Assembly (NCBI GenBank): GCA_003251535.1 | Contig: QKFD01000091.1 | Span: 47,084-111,083, forward strand | Length of the DNA: 64,000 nucleotides | Direction of reading: 5' to 3' | DNA from: Chromatiales bacterium | Lineage (GTDB): Bacteria > Pseudomonadota > Gammaproteobacteria > Thiohalomonadales > Thiohalomonadaceae | In this document: piece by piece, positions 20,685 to 29,691 of the stretch | Position numbering within the stretch: position 1 is the first letter of the stretch | How the letters are laid out: each line of letters begins with the position of its first letter | The notes under the pieces: generated by a model | The model's database searches: none | Seen by the model: only the letters and a program-made list of their open reading frames with translations | Told to the model about the DNA's origin: nothing | Program-made: the position numbers and the translations under genes

Positions 20685-21947
20685 CTATACCATGCACTTG
20701 CCGTGTTCGATGTGATACTCGAACTCGTGGCGGAACTGCTTGATGAAACTACGTACCGGCATGGCTGCCGCGTCGCCCAAGGCGCAGATGGTGCGCCCCT
20801 CGATCCCGCTGGCAACGCTATCTAATTTCTCCAGGTCCTCTGGTTTCCCCTGGCCATGCTCGATGCGATGGACCATGCGGGAGAGCCAGCCAGTCCCCTC
20901 ACGGCAGGGGGTACACTGGCCGCAGGACTCTTCAAAGTAGAAGTGGGAGATGCGGGAGAGCGCCTTCACCATGCAGGTGGTCTCGTCCATAACGATGACC
21001 GATCCGGCCCCCAGCATGGATCCCGCCTTGGCGATGGAGTCGTAGTCCATCGTCAGTCCCATCATCACCTCACCAGGCAGTACCGGAGTGGAACTCCCCC
21101 CCGGGATCACCGCCTTGAGCTTGTGCCCATTGCGTACCCCACCGGCCATCTCCAACAGCTCGGAGAAGGGGGTACCCAGCGGGATCTCATAGTTGCCCGG
21201 CTTATTGACATGACCGGAGACGCTGAACAGCTTCTCGCCACCGTTGTTCGGCTTGCCCAGCTCCAGGAACCACTGTCCACCGTGCTGAAGGATCACCGGC
21301 ACCGAGGCGAGGCTCTCGGTGTTGTTGATGGTGGTGGGACGCCCGTAGAGGCCAAAGCTGGCAGGAAACGGGGGCTTGAAGCGGGGCTGCCCCTTCTTAC
21401 CCTCGATGGACTCTAGCAGGGCGGTCTCTTCGCCGCAGATGTAGGCACCGGCCCCCAGGTGGACCTGGATGTCAAAATCGACCCCAGAACCGAGGATGTT
21501 CTTGCCCAGCAGACCCGCCTGGCGCGCCTCTTCCAGCGCCGCCTCGAACCGCTCGTAGGGCTCCCAGAACTCACCCCGAATGTAGTTGTAACCCATGGTG
21601 GCGCCGATGGTGTAACCGGCGATGGCCATCCCTTCAATCAGCTGATGGGGGTTATAACGCAGGATATCGCGGTCCTTGCAGGTCCCCGGTTCACCCTCGT
21701 CGGAGTTGCAGACGATGTACTTTTGGCCGGGTGTGGTGCGCGGCATGAAGCTCCACTTGAGCCCAGTGGGGAAACCGGCGCCACCGCGCCCCCGCAGGAC
21801 AGAGGTCTTCAGCTCGGCAATGATCTGCTCCGCAGCCACCTTCTCTTTAAGGATGCGGGACCAGACCTCGTAACCGCCCACACTCTGGTAGCTGGCCAGG
21901 GTCCAGGGCTGATCGAGATGGAGGGTGCGGAAACAGACCTTATTCAT
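20685..21947 (-). CDS. nuoF: NADH-quinone oxidoreductase subunit F (NADH/FMN site)
   Basis: NuoF binds NADH and FMN and carries cluster N3. In 420 residues it shows the Gly-rich [11 protein letters not shown] near residue 52, the FMN/NADH loop N-S-D-E-G-E-P-G-T near 82, and [10 protein letters not shown] with a later Cys for the 4Fe-4S cluster near 335-380. It starts 13 bases after nuoE. Confidence 0.97.
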   Translation of the reverse strand: MNKVCFRTLHLDQPWTLASYQSVGGYEVWSRILKEKVAAEQIIAELKTSVLRGRGGAGFPTGLKWSFMPRTTPGQKYIVCNSDEGEPGTCKDRDILRYNPHQLIEGMAIAGYTIGATMGYNYIRGEFWEPYERFEAALEEARQAGLLGKNILGSGVDFDIQVHLGAGAYICGEETALLESIEGKKGQPRFKPPFPASFGLYGRPTTINNTESLASVPVILQHGGQWFLELGKPNNGGEKLFSVSGHVNKPGNYEIPLGTPFSELLEMAGGVRNGHKLKAVIPGGSSTPVLPGEVMMGLTMDYDSIAKAGSMLGAGSVIVMDETTCMVKALSRISHFYFEESCGQCTPCREGTGWLSRMVHRIEHGQGKPEDLEKLDSVASGIEGRTICALGDAAAMPVRSFIKQFRHEFEYHIEHGKCMV

Positions 21948-21960
21948 GTCGATGCGGCGC

Positions 21961-22461
21961 TCACTGTAGGCTGTCGAGGATGGCGTCGATGGTCTCGGGG
22001 GTCAGGCGCTCGTGATAGTCACGATTGACCTGCATCATCGGCGCCCCAACACAGGCACCAAGACACTCCACCTCGCTCAGCGTAAATTTGCCGTCGGCCG
22101 TGGTCTCCCCCAACTTGATGCCAAGCCGCTCTTGAAGGTGGGCCACCACCTCTTCCGAACCACACAGCAGGCAGGAGATATTGGTGCAGACGTTGATCTT
22201 GTGGCGCCCACACGGCTCCAGGCGATACATCGAGTAGAAGGTGGCCACCTCGTAGACCGCAATGGGCGGCATATCGAGATAGGCCGCGATGGCGTCCATC
22301 AACTCATGACTGAGCCAACCACCGTTTTGATCCTGGAGGATCCGCAGCGCCGCCATCACCGCCGACTGCTTCTGATCAGCGGGATAGTTGGAGATCCAGC
22401 GATCGATCTCCGCACACGACTCGGGGGTGATGAGGTCGATGTTGCCTCGCGCCTGTTTCAT
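21961..22461 (-). CDS. nuoE: NADH-quinone oxidoreductase subunit E (2Fe-2S)
   Basis: This 166-residue thioredoxin-fold subunit carries cluster N1a. Its ligands are Cys92, Cys97, Cys133 and Cys137, in the usual C-x4-C and C-x3-C pattern. The start ATG overlaps the nuoD stop (TGATG), so translation is coupled. Confidence 0.96.
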   Translation of the reverse strand: MKQARGNIDLITPESCAEIDRWISNYPADQKQSAVMAALRILQDQNGGWLSHELMDAIAAYLDMPPIAVYEVATFYSMYRLEPCGRHKINVCTNISCLLCGSEEVVAHLQERLGIKLGETTADGKFTLSEVECLGACVGAPMMQVNRDYHERLTPETIDAILDSLQ

Positions 22462-23711
22462 CAGCGGTCGATCTCCCCGAACACGATGTCTTGCGTCCCG
22501 ATGACGGCCACCACATCCGCCAGCATGTGGCCTCTCACCATCTCATCCAGTGCGGAGAGATGGGCAAAACCTGGGGCGCGAATCTTGAGACGGTAGGGTT
22601 TGTTGGCGCCATCGGAGACGATGTAGATACCAAACTCGCCTTTTGGGTGCTCCACGGCGGCGTAGGCCTCCCCCTCCGGCATTCCGATACCCTCACTCAT
22701 CAACTTAAAGTGGTGGATGAGCGACTCCATATCGGCCTTCACATCGGCCCGCGGCGGCGGGGCAACCTTATGGTCACCGCTGATCACAGGCCCGGGATTC
22801 TTCCGCAGCCAGGCGATGCACTGTTTGATGATGCGGTTGGACTGGCGCATCTCCTCGATGCGCACCAGGTAGCGATCATAGGAGTCGCCGTTGGTCCCCA
22901 CCGGAATATCGAATGCCAGCCGGTCGTATACCTCATAGGGCTGCTTCTTCCGCAGGTCCCAGGCGATCCCCGATCCGCGCAACATCGGCCCGGAAAAACC
23001 GAGTTGCAGCGCCCGCTCAGGGGAGACGACACCGATACCTACCGTGCGCTGCTTCCAGATACGGTTGTCGGTGAGTAGGGTCTCGTAGTCATCGACATAG
23101 CCGGGGAAGCGGTTGGTGAAATCTTCGATGAAATCGAGCAGTGAACCGCGACGATTCTGGTTGCTCTCATGCACCTGCGCCTCGTCGTGCCACTTGGAGG
23201 TCTGATACTGCGGCATCGTCTCCGGCAGGTCACGGTAGACCCCGCCCGGCCGGTAGTAGGCGGCGTGCATCCGCGCCCCGGAGACCGCCTCATAGCAGTC
23301 CATCAGGTCTTCACGTTCGCGGAAGCAGTAGAGGAACATGGTCATGGCACCCACATCGAGGGCGTGGGAGCCGAGCCAAAGCAGGTGGTTCAGGATCCGG
23401 GTGATCTCATCGAACATGACCCGGATGTACTGGGCCCGCTCCGGCACCTCGATGCCTAGCAGGCGCTCCATGGCAAGCACGTAGCCGTGCTCATTGCACA
23501 TCATGGAGACGTAATCGAGCCGATCCATATAAGGCAGGCTCTGCACCCAGTGGCGTTGCTCAGCCAACTTTTCAGTGGCGCGGTGCAGCAGACCGACATG
23601 GGGATCGGCGCGCTCGATCACCTCACCGTCCATCTCCAGCACCAACCGGAGTACACCATGGGCGGCCGGGTGTTGGGGGCCGAAATTCAAGGTGAAGTTG
23701 CGGATCTCCAC
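22461..23711 (-). CDS. nuoD: NADH-quinone oxidoreductase subunit D (49 kDa)
   Basis: The 416-residue NuoD is related to the large subunit of NiFe hydrogenases and lines the quinone site with NuoB. It contains [10 protein letters not shown] at about residues 11-20, [14 protein letters not shown] near 36, and the C-terminal [13 protein letters not shown]. nuoC and nuoD are separate genes, not fused as in enterobacteria. It follows nuoC with no spacer. Confidence 0.97.
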   Translation of the reverse strand: MEIRNFTLNFGPQHPAAHGVLRLVLEMDGEVIERADPHVGLLHRATEKLAEQRHWVQSLPYMDRLDYVSMMCNEHGYVLAMERLLGIEVPERAQYIRVMFDEITRILNHLLWLGSHALDVGAMTMFLYCFREREDLMDCYEAVSGARMHAAYYRPGGVYRDLPETMPQYQTSKWHDEAQVHESNQNRRGSLLDFIEDFTNRFPGYVDDYETLLTDNRIWKQRTVGIGVVSPERALQLGFSGPMLRGSGIAWDLRKKQPYEVYDRLAFDIPVGTNGDSYDRYLVRIEEMRQSNRIIKQCIAWLRKNPGPVISGDHKVAPPPRADVKADMESLIHHFKLMSEGIGMPEGEAYAAVEHPKGEFGIYIVSDGANKPYRLKIRAPGFAHLSALDEMVRGHMLADVVAVIGTQDIVFGEIDR

Positions 23712-24389
23712 TTACTTCTCTCCCTTGGCGGCCGATTCGGCGTAGCGATGGTCCTGCCGGATCACCTTCGGCACCAGGCTGCGATTCTCAATGGTCACCG
23801 GTTGGTAGGCCACGCGCCCCTTTTCAGGGTCGTAACGCAGCTCAACATTGCCGATCACCGGGAAGTCTTTACGGAACGGATGACCCACAAAACCGTAGTC
23901 CGTGAGGATACGACGCAGGTCCGGATGACCCTCAAAGACGATGCCGTAGAGATCAAACGCCTCGCGCTCAAACCAGTTGGCGGAGCTCCAGATCCCAATC
24001 ACCGACGGCAGGATGGGGAAGTCAGCGTCGGCAGCAAAGCAGCGCAACCGCACGCGGTGATTATGGGCGACCGACAGCAGGTGGTAGACCGCGGCAAAAC
24101 GCGGCTTGTCCCACTGGCGCTGATTGACCGCCTGCTCCGCTGGAGAGGCCAGGTGGAACTCCCGCTCGCCGAGGGAGCCGCGCCCATAATCGAGGTAGTC
24201 AACGCCGCAGACATCCATGAGCTGCTCAAAGCGGAACCCCTCTTCATCCCGAAGGGCCTGACACACCTCCAGCATCCGCTCGGGCTGGGGTTCAATAGTC
24301 AGTTCGCCATGGGCAACCTTCGACTCCACGATGGCGTCACCAAACCGCTCACCGATGCGCGTTGCCAACTGCTGATAGTACTCAGACAT
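23712..24389 (-). CDS. nuoC: NADH-quinone oxidoreductase subunit C (30 kDa)
   Basis: A 225-residue peripheral-arm subunit. The signature [20 protein letters not shown] is near residue 140 and [14 protein letters not shown] follows. ATG 24387-24389 matches the family N-terminus; the frame stays open upstream to about 24473 but that extension (Ala/Ser-rich) has no family similarity. No good Shine-Dalgarno is visible. Upstream, where nuoB would be expected to end, lies non-coding sequence. Confidence 0.95.
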   Translation of the reverse strand: MSEYYQQLATRIGERFGDAIVESKVAHGELTIEPQPERMLEVCQALRDEEGFRFEQLMDVCGVDYLDYGRGSLGEREFHLASPAEQAVNQRQWDKPRFAAVYHLLSVAHNHRVRLRCFAADADFPILPSVIGIWSSANWFEREAFDLYGIVFEGHPDLRRILTDYGFVGHPFRKDFPVIGNVELRYDPEKGRVAYQPVTIENRSLVPKVIRQDHRYAESAAKGEK

Positions 24390-24575
24390 GCCTGCGATCC
24401 CGAATTGGGCCTTAGGATCAGCGAACCGAGCTAACGGTGCGCCGGATCGCTCTGCGGAGCTGGAGGCAGCCACGGGGCTGTGCCTCCGCGATGGACAGCA
24501 CGCTACCTAAGGAGTCTTGTTGTGCCAGACGGGATGGATGGGTAGAAACAGCAAGACATCCCTGGCGCTGGCTCT
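24390..24575 (-). other. nuoA-nuoC spacer where nuoB is expected; no nuoB present
   Basis: The 186-base gap is far too short for nuoB (about 480-560 bases). None of the three minus-strand frames contains a NuoB signature (no C-C-A-V-E-M-M, no V-P-G-C-P-P). It holds a hairpin with GGAGGCA/TGCCTCC arms near 24470-24487, enclosed by a CCTTAGG/CCTAAGG inverted repeat about 90 bases apart. This looks like a deletion, relocation or assembly join rather than a degraded nuoB. Confidence 0.8.
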
Positions 24576-24932
24576 CTACTCCCACTGAAGAGCCCCTTTC
24601 TTCCACTCGTAGACGAAACCGATCACCAAGATGCCGAGGAACAGCGCCATGGCGAGGAATCCGAACATGCCAATCTCCTTCAAGGCGACGGCCCAGGGGA
24701 AGAGAAAGGCGATTTCGAGATCGAAGATGATGAAGAGGATGGCCACGAGGTAGTAGCGCACATCAAACTTCATGCGCGAATCTTCAAACGCCTCGAAACC
24801 ACACTCATAGGGAGAGAGCTTCTGCGCATCGGGACGACGTGGCCCGAAGGTGAAGCCAGCAATAAGAAACACGGCGCCGACAAGGGCGCCGATGACGAGG
24901 AACACCAGAATCGGCAGATAGTTTTCCAGCAT
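24576..24932 (-). CDS. nuoA: NADH-quinone oxidoreductase subunit A
   Basis: The first gene of the nuo operon encodes a 118-residue, three-helix membrane subunit. The conserved loop P-Y-E-C-G-F-E near residue 41 and the acidic helix [14 protein letters not shown] near 68 are intact. GAAGAGGG sits just before the ATG. Transcription probably starts from the promoter at 25017-25046. Confidence 0.97.
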   Translation of the reverse strand: MLENYLPILVFLVIGALVGAVFLIAGFTFGPRRPDAQKLSPYECGFEAFEDSRMKFDVRYYLVAILFIIFDLEIAFLFPWAVALKEIGMFGFLAMALFLGILVIGFVYEWKKGALQWE

Positions 24933-25016
24933 ACCCTCTTCGTCCCCCTGGAAAAGACCCGAGGGGCCTCCCCAACCAAGAAGTTCGAAATACGAATACG
25001 TTCTAATGACGCCCGG

Positions 25017-25046
25017 AGTCTAGGCCAGGCGATTTCTAGGTGTCAA
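25017..25046 (-). promoter_or_regulatory. Sigma70 promoter of the nuo operon
   Basis: Minus-strand TTGACA (25041-25046), 18-base spacer, TAGACT (25017-25022), about 85 bases before the nuoA ATG. The surroundings are AT-richer than the rest of the window. Confidence 0.75.
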
Positions 25047-25373
25047 GCCAAGCGACTGCATGTTTGCTTTTTATTTCATTCGCTTAGCCCACCCGGTTGT
25101 GGTCGGCGCAGTCCTCTGGGCAAGGCGCTACGCCCCAAAACAGGGCGGAGTGATAGTAGTTCGACAGCGACCTTGGGGGCTATTAAACAATTCTTTTACC
25201 CCCATAAGTAGTATGTGGATAGGCGCCTCGGCTAACGTCTTGGTAGGTACGGGCAGAAGGGACTCTCTGCGCAGGCCATAGAGGGCGTGAGGGCCGCCTG
25301 TATCACGGCAAAGGGCTTGGCATAGGTGGCCTGCGGGATGGCGCGGAGGGTAACAAAGGGTAGGTTCACAGGA
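25047..25373. other. Intergenic region upstream of the nuo promoter
   Basis: No protein gene is convincing in this stretch on either strand. It contains an AT-rich patch (25055-25080) and an imperfect inverted repeat GGGGG...CCCCC around 25173-25204 enclosing an AT-rich loop. Regulatory binding sites for nuo may lie here, but none is recognisable by eye. Confidence 0.5.
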
Positions 25374-25410
25374 CGAAAAAAAAGGCCGGGAGGTCGCCCT
25401 CTCGGCCTTT
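25374..25410 (-). terminator. Terminator after tRNA-Leu
   Basis: The minus strand reads AAAGGCCG-A-GAGG, a GCGA-type loop, CCTC-C-CGGCC, then eight T. It lies 7 bases past the tRNA CCA end and closes the glmM/tpiA/secG/tRNA unit before the nuo operon. Confidence 0.9.
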
Positions 25411-25416
25411 CTAGTT

Positions 25417-25500
25417 TGGTGCGGATGGTCGGACTCGAACCGACACGGCAAAGCCACTACCCCCTCAAGATAGCGTGTCTACCAATTCCACCACATCCGC
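25417..25500 (-). tRNA. leuU: tRNA-Leu (anticodon GAG)
   Basis: An 84-base class II tRNA with a long variable arm, a GAG anticodon in the loop TTGAGGG, and an encoded CCA. It is close in sequence to E. coli leuU. It lies 15 bases after the secG stop, the same secG-leuU linkage as in E. coli, so it is probably cut from the secG transcript. Confidence 0.95.
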
Positions 25501-25515
25501 GGGAAGCGCGCTATT

Positions 25516-26196
25516 TTACTGACTTTGCCCCTCTTGTCCAGAGGCGGATGCATTTTCTTTTTCTCCCCCGGCGGCCGGCGCAGCAGCAGCCTCGCCCACG
25601 GCCGGCTCTGACGGGGTGACCACCTCAGCAGCGGATGAGCTGGCTGCGTCAACCGTTGCCGGCGCAGCAGCCCCCTCTACCGTGCCTTCACCGGGGTTGG
25701 AGGGGGTAGCTACACCCTCTCCAGCAGCAGCCGGTTCAGCAGTAGCCGGTGCCGGCGCAGCGCCATCCGCTGGAGCCGCTTGCGCACCAGCTGCGGCTTG
25801 ATCGCCCGGCGCGACTACCGGCGGCGACTGATCCGCTGCGTCCCCTCCCTCTGCCGCCGGCGGCTGGTCGTCCTGCGCCTTGGGCAGGGCCGGCACATCA
25901 TCCCGTACCGGTGCGCTCTTCTCTACCGGGGCTGCGAGCGTCTCCATCACCGACTGCGGCGCGGCGCCCTGCCCAGAGAAGTAGGCAAGCCAGAGGCTAG
26001 TGGCAAAAAATACGGTGGCCAGGATTGCCGTCATCCGGGTCAGGAAGGAGCCAGAGCCGCGCGAACCGAATACGGTCGCAGAGGCACCGGCCCCAAAGGC
26101 GGCACCGGCGTCGGCCCCCTTGCCGTGTTGTATCAGGACCAGGGAGATGAGTCCGAGGGCCGCAACGATATGAAGAGAGAGGAGTAAGATCTGCAT
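25516..26196 (-). CDS. secG: Protein-export membrane protein SecG with long Ala/Pro-rich tail
   Basis: SecG is a small subunit of the SecYEG translocon. Residues 1-90 match the family: two membrane helices (about 3-20 and 52-72) joined by a cytoplasmic loop L-I-Q-H-G-K-G-A-D-A-G-A-A-F-G. The remaining 135 residues are a low-complexity Ala, Pro, Glu, Gly, Ser tail, so the protein is 226 residues against about 110 in E. coli. The tail should be disordered. The gene follows tpiA by 14 bases. Confidence 0.93.
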   Translation of the reverse strand: MQILLLSLHIVAALGLISLVLIQHGKGADAGAAFGAGASATVFGSRGSGSFLTRMTAILATVFFATSLWLAYFSGQGAAPQSVMETLAAPVEKSAPVRDDVPALPKAQDDQPPAAEGGDAADQSPPVVAPGDQAAAGAQAAPADGAAPAPATAEPAAAGEGVATPSNPGEGTVEGAAAPATVDAASSSAAEVVTPSEPAVGEAAAAPAAGGEKENASASGQEGQSQ

Positions 26197-26210
26197 TCAA
26201 AGTCCAATCG

Positions 26211-26969
26211 TTAAGAGTCAGCCGCCTTACAGATGGCGAGGAACTCATCTGCCTTAAGCGACGCACCACCGATGAGCCCACCGTCGATATCCGACATGGC
26301 CATCAGCTCCGCGGCATTACTACCTTTAACACTGCCGCCATACAAAATTCGTAGGCCATCTGCCACCCCAGCATCACGCTCTGCGATACGCCGGCGGATA
26401 AAGGCATGGACATCTTGGGCCTGCTGCGGGGTAGCGGTTTTACCCGTACCGATGGCCCACACCGGCTCATAGGCGATAACGGCCTGAGCGAAGGCGGCGA
26501 TCCCCTCTAGGGCCACCACGGCATCGATCTGCCGCGCTACCACCTGCTCGGTGATCCCCTGCTCACGCTCTTCGAGGGTCTCACCGACGCAGAGGATCGG
26601 GATGAGGCCCGCCGCCCGTGCCGCCGCAAAACGGCGCGCCACCAGCTCATCGCTCTCGCCATAAAGGGCGCGGCGCTCAGAGTGGCCGACGATGGCGTAG
26701 CGGCAGCCAAACTCCTGCAACATCTCGCCGGAGACCTCACCGGTGAAGGCGCCGGCTGCGGCGCTGTCGCAGATATTCTGGGAACCGATGAGAACCGTGG
26801 TGTCCTGCAGCGCTCCCTGCACGTCAGCGAGGTAGACGAAGGGCGGACAGACCACCACCTCGACCTGCTGCAAGCTCGCTGCGCCTGCCTTCATCTCCCC
26901 AAGTAGCTGAGCAATGCTCGCCTTGGTTCCATTCATCTTCCAGTTGCCGGCCACCAGCGGTCGACGCAT
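26211..26969 (-). CDS. tpiA: Triosephosphate isomerase
   Basis: It interconverts dihydroxyacetone phosphate and glyceraldehyde 3-phosphate in glycolysis and gluconeogenesis. The active-site residues are visible: G-N-W-K-M-N-G (Asn and Lys), G-H-S-E-R-R (His) and A-Y-E-P-V-W-A-I-G-T-G (Glu). Two adjacent ATGs exist; the second (26967-26969) is preferred because the GGGGG Shine-Dalgarno is 6 bases from it, giving 252 residues. Confidence 0.96.
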   Translation of the reverse strand: MRRPLVAGNWKMNGTKASIAQLLGEMKAGAASLQQVEVVVCPPFVYLADVQGALQDTTVLIGSQNICDSAAAGAFTGEVSGEMLQEFGCRYAIVGHSERRALYGESDELVARRFAAARAAGLIPILCVGETLEEREQGITEQVVARQIDAVVALEGIAAFAQAVIAYEPVWAIGTGKTATPQQAQDVHAFIRRRIAERDAGVADGLRILYGGSVKGSNAAELMAMSDIDGGLIGGASLKADEFLAICKAADS

Positions 26970-27063
26970 CATCCACCCCCAACGTATCTTGACGTTTACT
27001 TTTTGGTTTTTGGAGCAGCGCGCAAGCTTACCGTCGCCCTGCCGACAAATCAACCAAGGCCAC

Positions 27064-28416
27064 TCAGGCCTGGGCCGCTTTGGGCAGCACCGCGGCCTCG
27101 ACACTGGCGGCCAGGGCCTTGGCCAGGACCTCTACCTGGGTCCGCTCACGCCCCTCCACCATCACCCGCACCACAGGTTCGGTGCCAGAGGGGCGCAGTA
27201 GCACCCGACCCCCAGCCCCCAACTCTGCCTCCACCTCACGCACCGTCTGCTGCACACCACTGGCGCCAGCGAGATCGAACGGCCCGGCCAGGCGCACGTT
27301 GATCATGACCTGGGGGTACTTCTCCATCCCCCCCTTCAGCTCGTGCAGCGAGCGCCCAGCACGCACCATCGCCACCAGAACCTGAAGCGCGGAGATGATG
27401 CCATCACCGGTGGTGGTGCGATCCAAGCAGATAATATGACCAGAGGACTCTCCCCCAAGGGACCAGCCTAGACGCCGCAACCGCTCGATCACATGGCGAT
27501 CGCCCACCGCGGCGCGCTCAAACTGGATCCCCATCTCAGCCAGGGCCTGCTCCAGTCCGAGATTACTCATGGTGGTACCCACCACCCCGGCCAGCTGCCG
27601 CTCCCGGTGGCGCTCCCGGGCGATGATGTAGAGCAACTCATCACCATCCACCACCTCACCGCGGTGGTCGATCATGATCAGGCGATCCCCATCCCCATCC
27701 AAGCCGACACCGACATCGGCGCCATGTTTCAGCACCTCTTGGCGCAACTGCTCAGGGGCGGTGGAGCCGCAGCGCTCATTGATATTGAGGCCGTTGGGAT
27801 CGACCCCGATCTTGATCACCTCCGCCCCCAGTTCCCGGAAGACGTTGGGGGCGACGTGGTAGGTCGCACCATTGGCGCAGTCCACCACCAATTTGAGGCC
27901 ACGCAGCGCCAACCCGGGGGGAAAGGTGCTTTTGCAAAACTCGATATAGCGTCCACCGGCATCCACCACCCGCTGCGCCTTACCCAGACGGGCAGAGTCA
28001 ACCATCACCATTTTGCGCTCCAACTCCGCCTCAATGGCCTGTTCGAGCTGGTCAGGTAGTTTGGTCCCTTCGTTGGAGAAAAATTTGATGCCGTTGTCGT
28101 GAAACGGGTTATGGGAGGCGGAAATGACAATACCGGCGTTGGCCCGCAGGGTGCGGGTGAGATAGGCGATGGCGGGGGTCGGCATCGGTCCCAAGAGCAG
28201 GATATCCAGCCCTGCGGCCGAGAGCCCTGCCTCTAAGGCCGACTCGAACATGTAACCGGAGATACGGGTATCTTTACCGATCAGGACCTTGCCACGCCCA
28301 CCACCGCCCAAGACCCGCCCGGCGGCCCAACCCAGCTTTAAGACGAAATCGGGTGTGATGGGATACTCCCCAACCTTACCGCGGATCCCATCAGTACCAA
28401 AATAGTTGCACCCCAT
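27064..28416 (-). CDS. glmM: Phosphoglucosamine mutase
   Basis: GlmM makes glucosamine 1-phosphate from glucosamine 6-phosphate for peptidoglycan and LPS. The 450 residues show the phosphoserine loop S-A-S-H-N-P (Ser101), the metal-binding D-G-D-G-D-R near 240, the sugar-binding G-G-E-S-S-G-H near 325, and the phosphate loop R-P-S-G-T-E-P near 408. Length fits the family (445). It lies downstream of folP, the standard folP-glmM pair. Confidence 0.96.
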   Translation of the reverse strand: MGCNYFGTDGIRGKVGEYPITPDFVLKLGWAAGRVLGGGGRGKVLIGKDTRISGYMFESALEAGLSAAGLDILLLGPMPTPAIAYLTRTLRANAGIVISASHNPFHDNGIKFFSNEGTKLPDQLEQAIEAELERKMVMVDSARLGKAQRVVDAGGRYIEFCKSTFPPGLALRGLKLVVDCANGATYHVAPNVFRELGAEVIKIGVDPNGLNINERCGSTAPEQLRQEVLKHGADVGVGLDGDGDRLIMIDHRGEVVDGDELLYIIARERHRERQLAGVVGTTMSNLGLEQALAEMGIQFERAAVGDRHVIERLRRLGWSLGGESSGHIICLDRTTTGDGIISALQVLVAMVRAGRSLHELKGGMEKYPQVMINVRLAGPFDLAGASGVQQTVREVEAELGAGGRVLLRPSGTEPVVRVMVEGRERTQVEVLAKALAASVEAAVLPKAAQA

Positions 28417-28476
28417 ATTCTCTCCTTATGCCGCCCCATACCTGTGGGGCGATCGAGTTAGCTGGGTGGCGCCGGC

Positions 28477-29328
28477 TCAGGCGCCACGCACGGCGGTGAC
28501 CACCTTTAAGGCATCGACTGTCGCCGCGACATCATGCACCCGGAGCACGGCTGCCCCTTGACTGGCCGCCAACACCGCTGCGGCCAGACTGCCGTAGAGC
28601 CGTTCGTGGACCGAACGCCCCAGCAGTGCCCCAAACATCGATTTACGGGAGACCCCCACCAGCAGAGGGGCCCCCAAGTGACTCAGCTCCGCCAGATGGG
28701 CGAGCAGACGCAGGTTGTGCTCCAGCTGTTTACCAAAACCAAAACCCGGATCGAGCAGGATCTTCTCGGCAGCGATGCCGGCCGCAAGGGCAGCCGCCCG
28801 CCGATCTTGCAGGAAGGTCGCCACCTCCGCGATAACGTCAGTATAGGAGGGGGCACTCTGCATACTCCGCGGCTCCCCCTGCATATGCATCAGACAGACC
28901 GTTAGCCCACTGGCGGCGGCGGCGGCCATGGCCCCGGGCTGCCGTAGGGCATAGACATCGTTGATGAGCCCCGCCCCAGCCGCGGCGGCAGCGGCCATCA
29001 CCTCTGGCTTGCTGGTATCGACCGACACCACCACCGGTAGCTCCCTGGCTACCGCCTCAACCACAGGGATGACCCGCTCCAACTCCTCTGTCACAGAGAC
29101 GGCATCGGCCCCAGGACGGGTGGACTCACCACCAATATCGATAAGGGTCGCCCCCTCGGCCACCATCTCCCGCGCCCGGGCCAGCGCCCGCTCCAACCGC
29201 TGATAGCTACCGCCATCGGAGAAGGAGTCGGGGGTGACGTTGAGGATCCCCATCACCTGGGGTTGGGAGAGATCTAACGGACGACCGGCACAATCGAGGA
29301 TCACTGATAAGGGACCATAAGATTTCAA
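28477..29328 (-). CDS. folP: Dihydropteroate synthase
   Basis: It condenses p-aminobenzoate with dihydropterin pyrophosphate in folate synthesis and is the target of sulfonamides. The TIM-barrel signatures are M-G-I-L-N-V-T-P-D-S-F-S-D-G-G near residue 26, I-D-I-G-G-E-S-T-R-P-G-A near 63, and D-P-G-F-G-F-G-K near 195. It has 283 residues, in range. The gap from ftsH is unusually long (148 bp more than twice over: 363 bases), so folP-glmM may have its own promoter. Confidence 0.95.
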   Translation of the reverse strand: MKSYGPLSVILDCAGRPLDLSQPQVMGILNVTPDSFSDGGSYQRLERALARAREMVAEGATLIDIGGESTRPGADAVSVTEELERVIPVVEAVARELPVVVSVDTSKPEVMAAAAAAGAGLINDVYALRQPGAMAAAAASGLTVCLMHMQGEPRSMQSAPSYTDVIAEVATFLQDRRAAALAAGIAAEKILLDPGFGFGKQLEHNLRLLAHLAELSHLGAPLLVGVSRKSMFGALLGRSVHERLYGSLAAAVLAASQGAAVLRVHDVAATVDALKVVTAVRGA

Positions 29329-29691
29329 TGAATGGGGAGGGGAGTATTACAAGTTCGGATGGTGCAGACAATCACAGTGGCCCCACCGCCAGCTGCCATT
29401 CAGACAGTGACCTCGACGCCCAGAAAGTTGATGTCAATACAAGGGGTTGGAACAGGCAGAAAGACGTTTAAGGGGGGGCTTGGGTGGTGGAAGAGGGGAG
29501 ATTTGGCGCCTCACCGTGATGGAGAGGTGATCCACACCCCGTGGGGTGAAAGGGCTGCGGCCCTCTTATGCGGGGGTCGCCGCCCATCTCCGGTCCCCCA
29601 GCCCCACCCAGACGGGCGGAGCCGGGGGACTAGCAGCCTAACAACGATGGCACTCAGGGCATCAAGTAGAGCGGCGTGAGGTGCCGGCCAC
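29329..29691 (-). other. 363-base ftsH-folP intergenic region with short hairpins
   Basis: No gene is supported on either strand. Visible structures are CACCCC-GT-GGGGTG (near 29535-29549), AGGGC-TGCG-GCCCT (near 29550-29564) and GTCCCCC/GGGGGAC (29593-29599 with 29624-29630). None has a U tract. A weak promoter-like pair (TTGTCT, 16 bases, TAATAC) sits shortly before folP on the minus strand. Confidence 0.5.

Noticed and set aside
24418..24606. Short minus-strand frame in the nuoA-nuoC gap as a NuoB remnant
   Set aside because: All three frames were read and none shows any NuoB motif; the product is Arg/Ser-rich and begins inside nuoA.
25128..25457. Minus-strand frame of 109 codons overlapping tRNA-Leu
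   Set aside because: It begins inside the tRNA gene, crosses the terminator and has no protein features.
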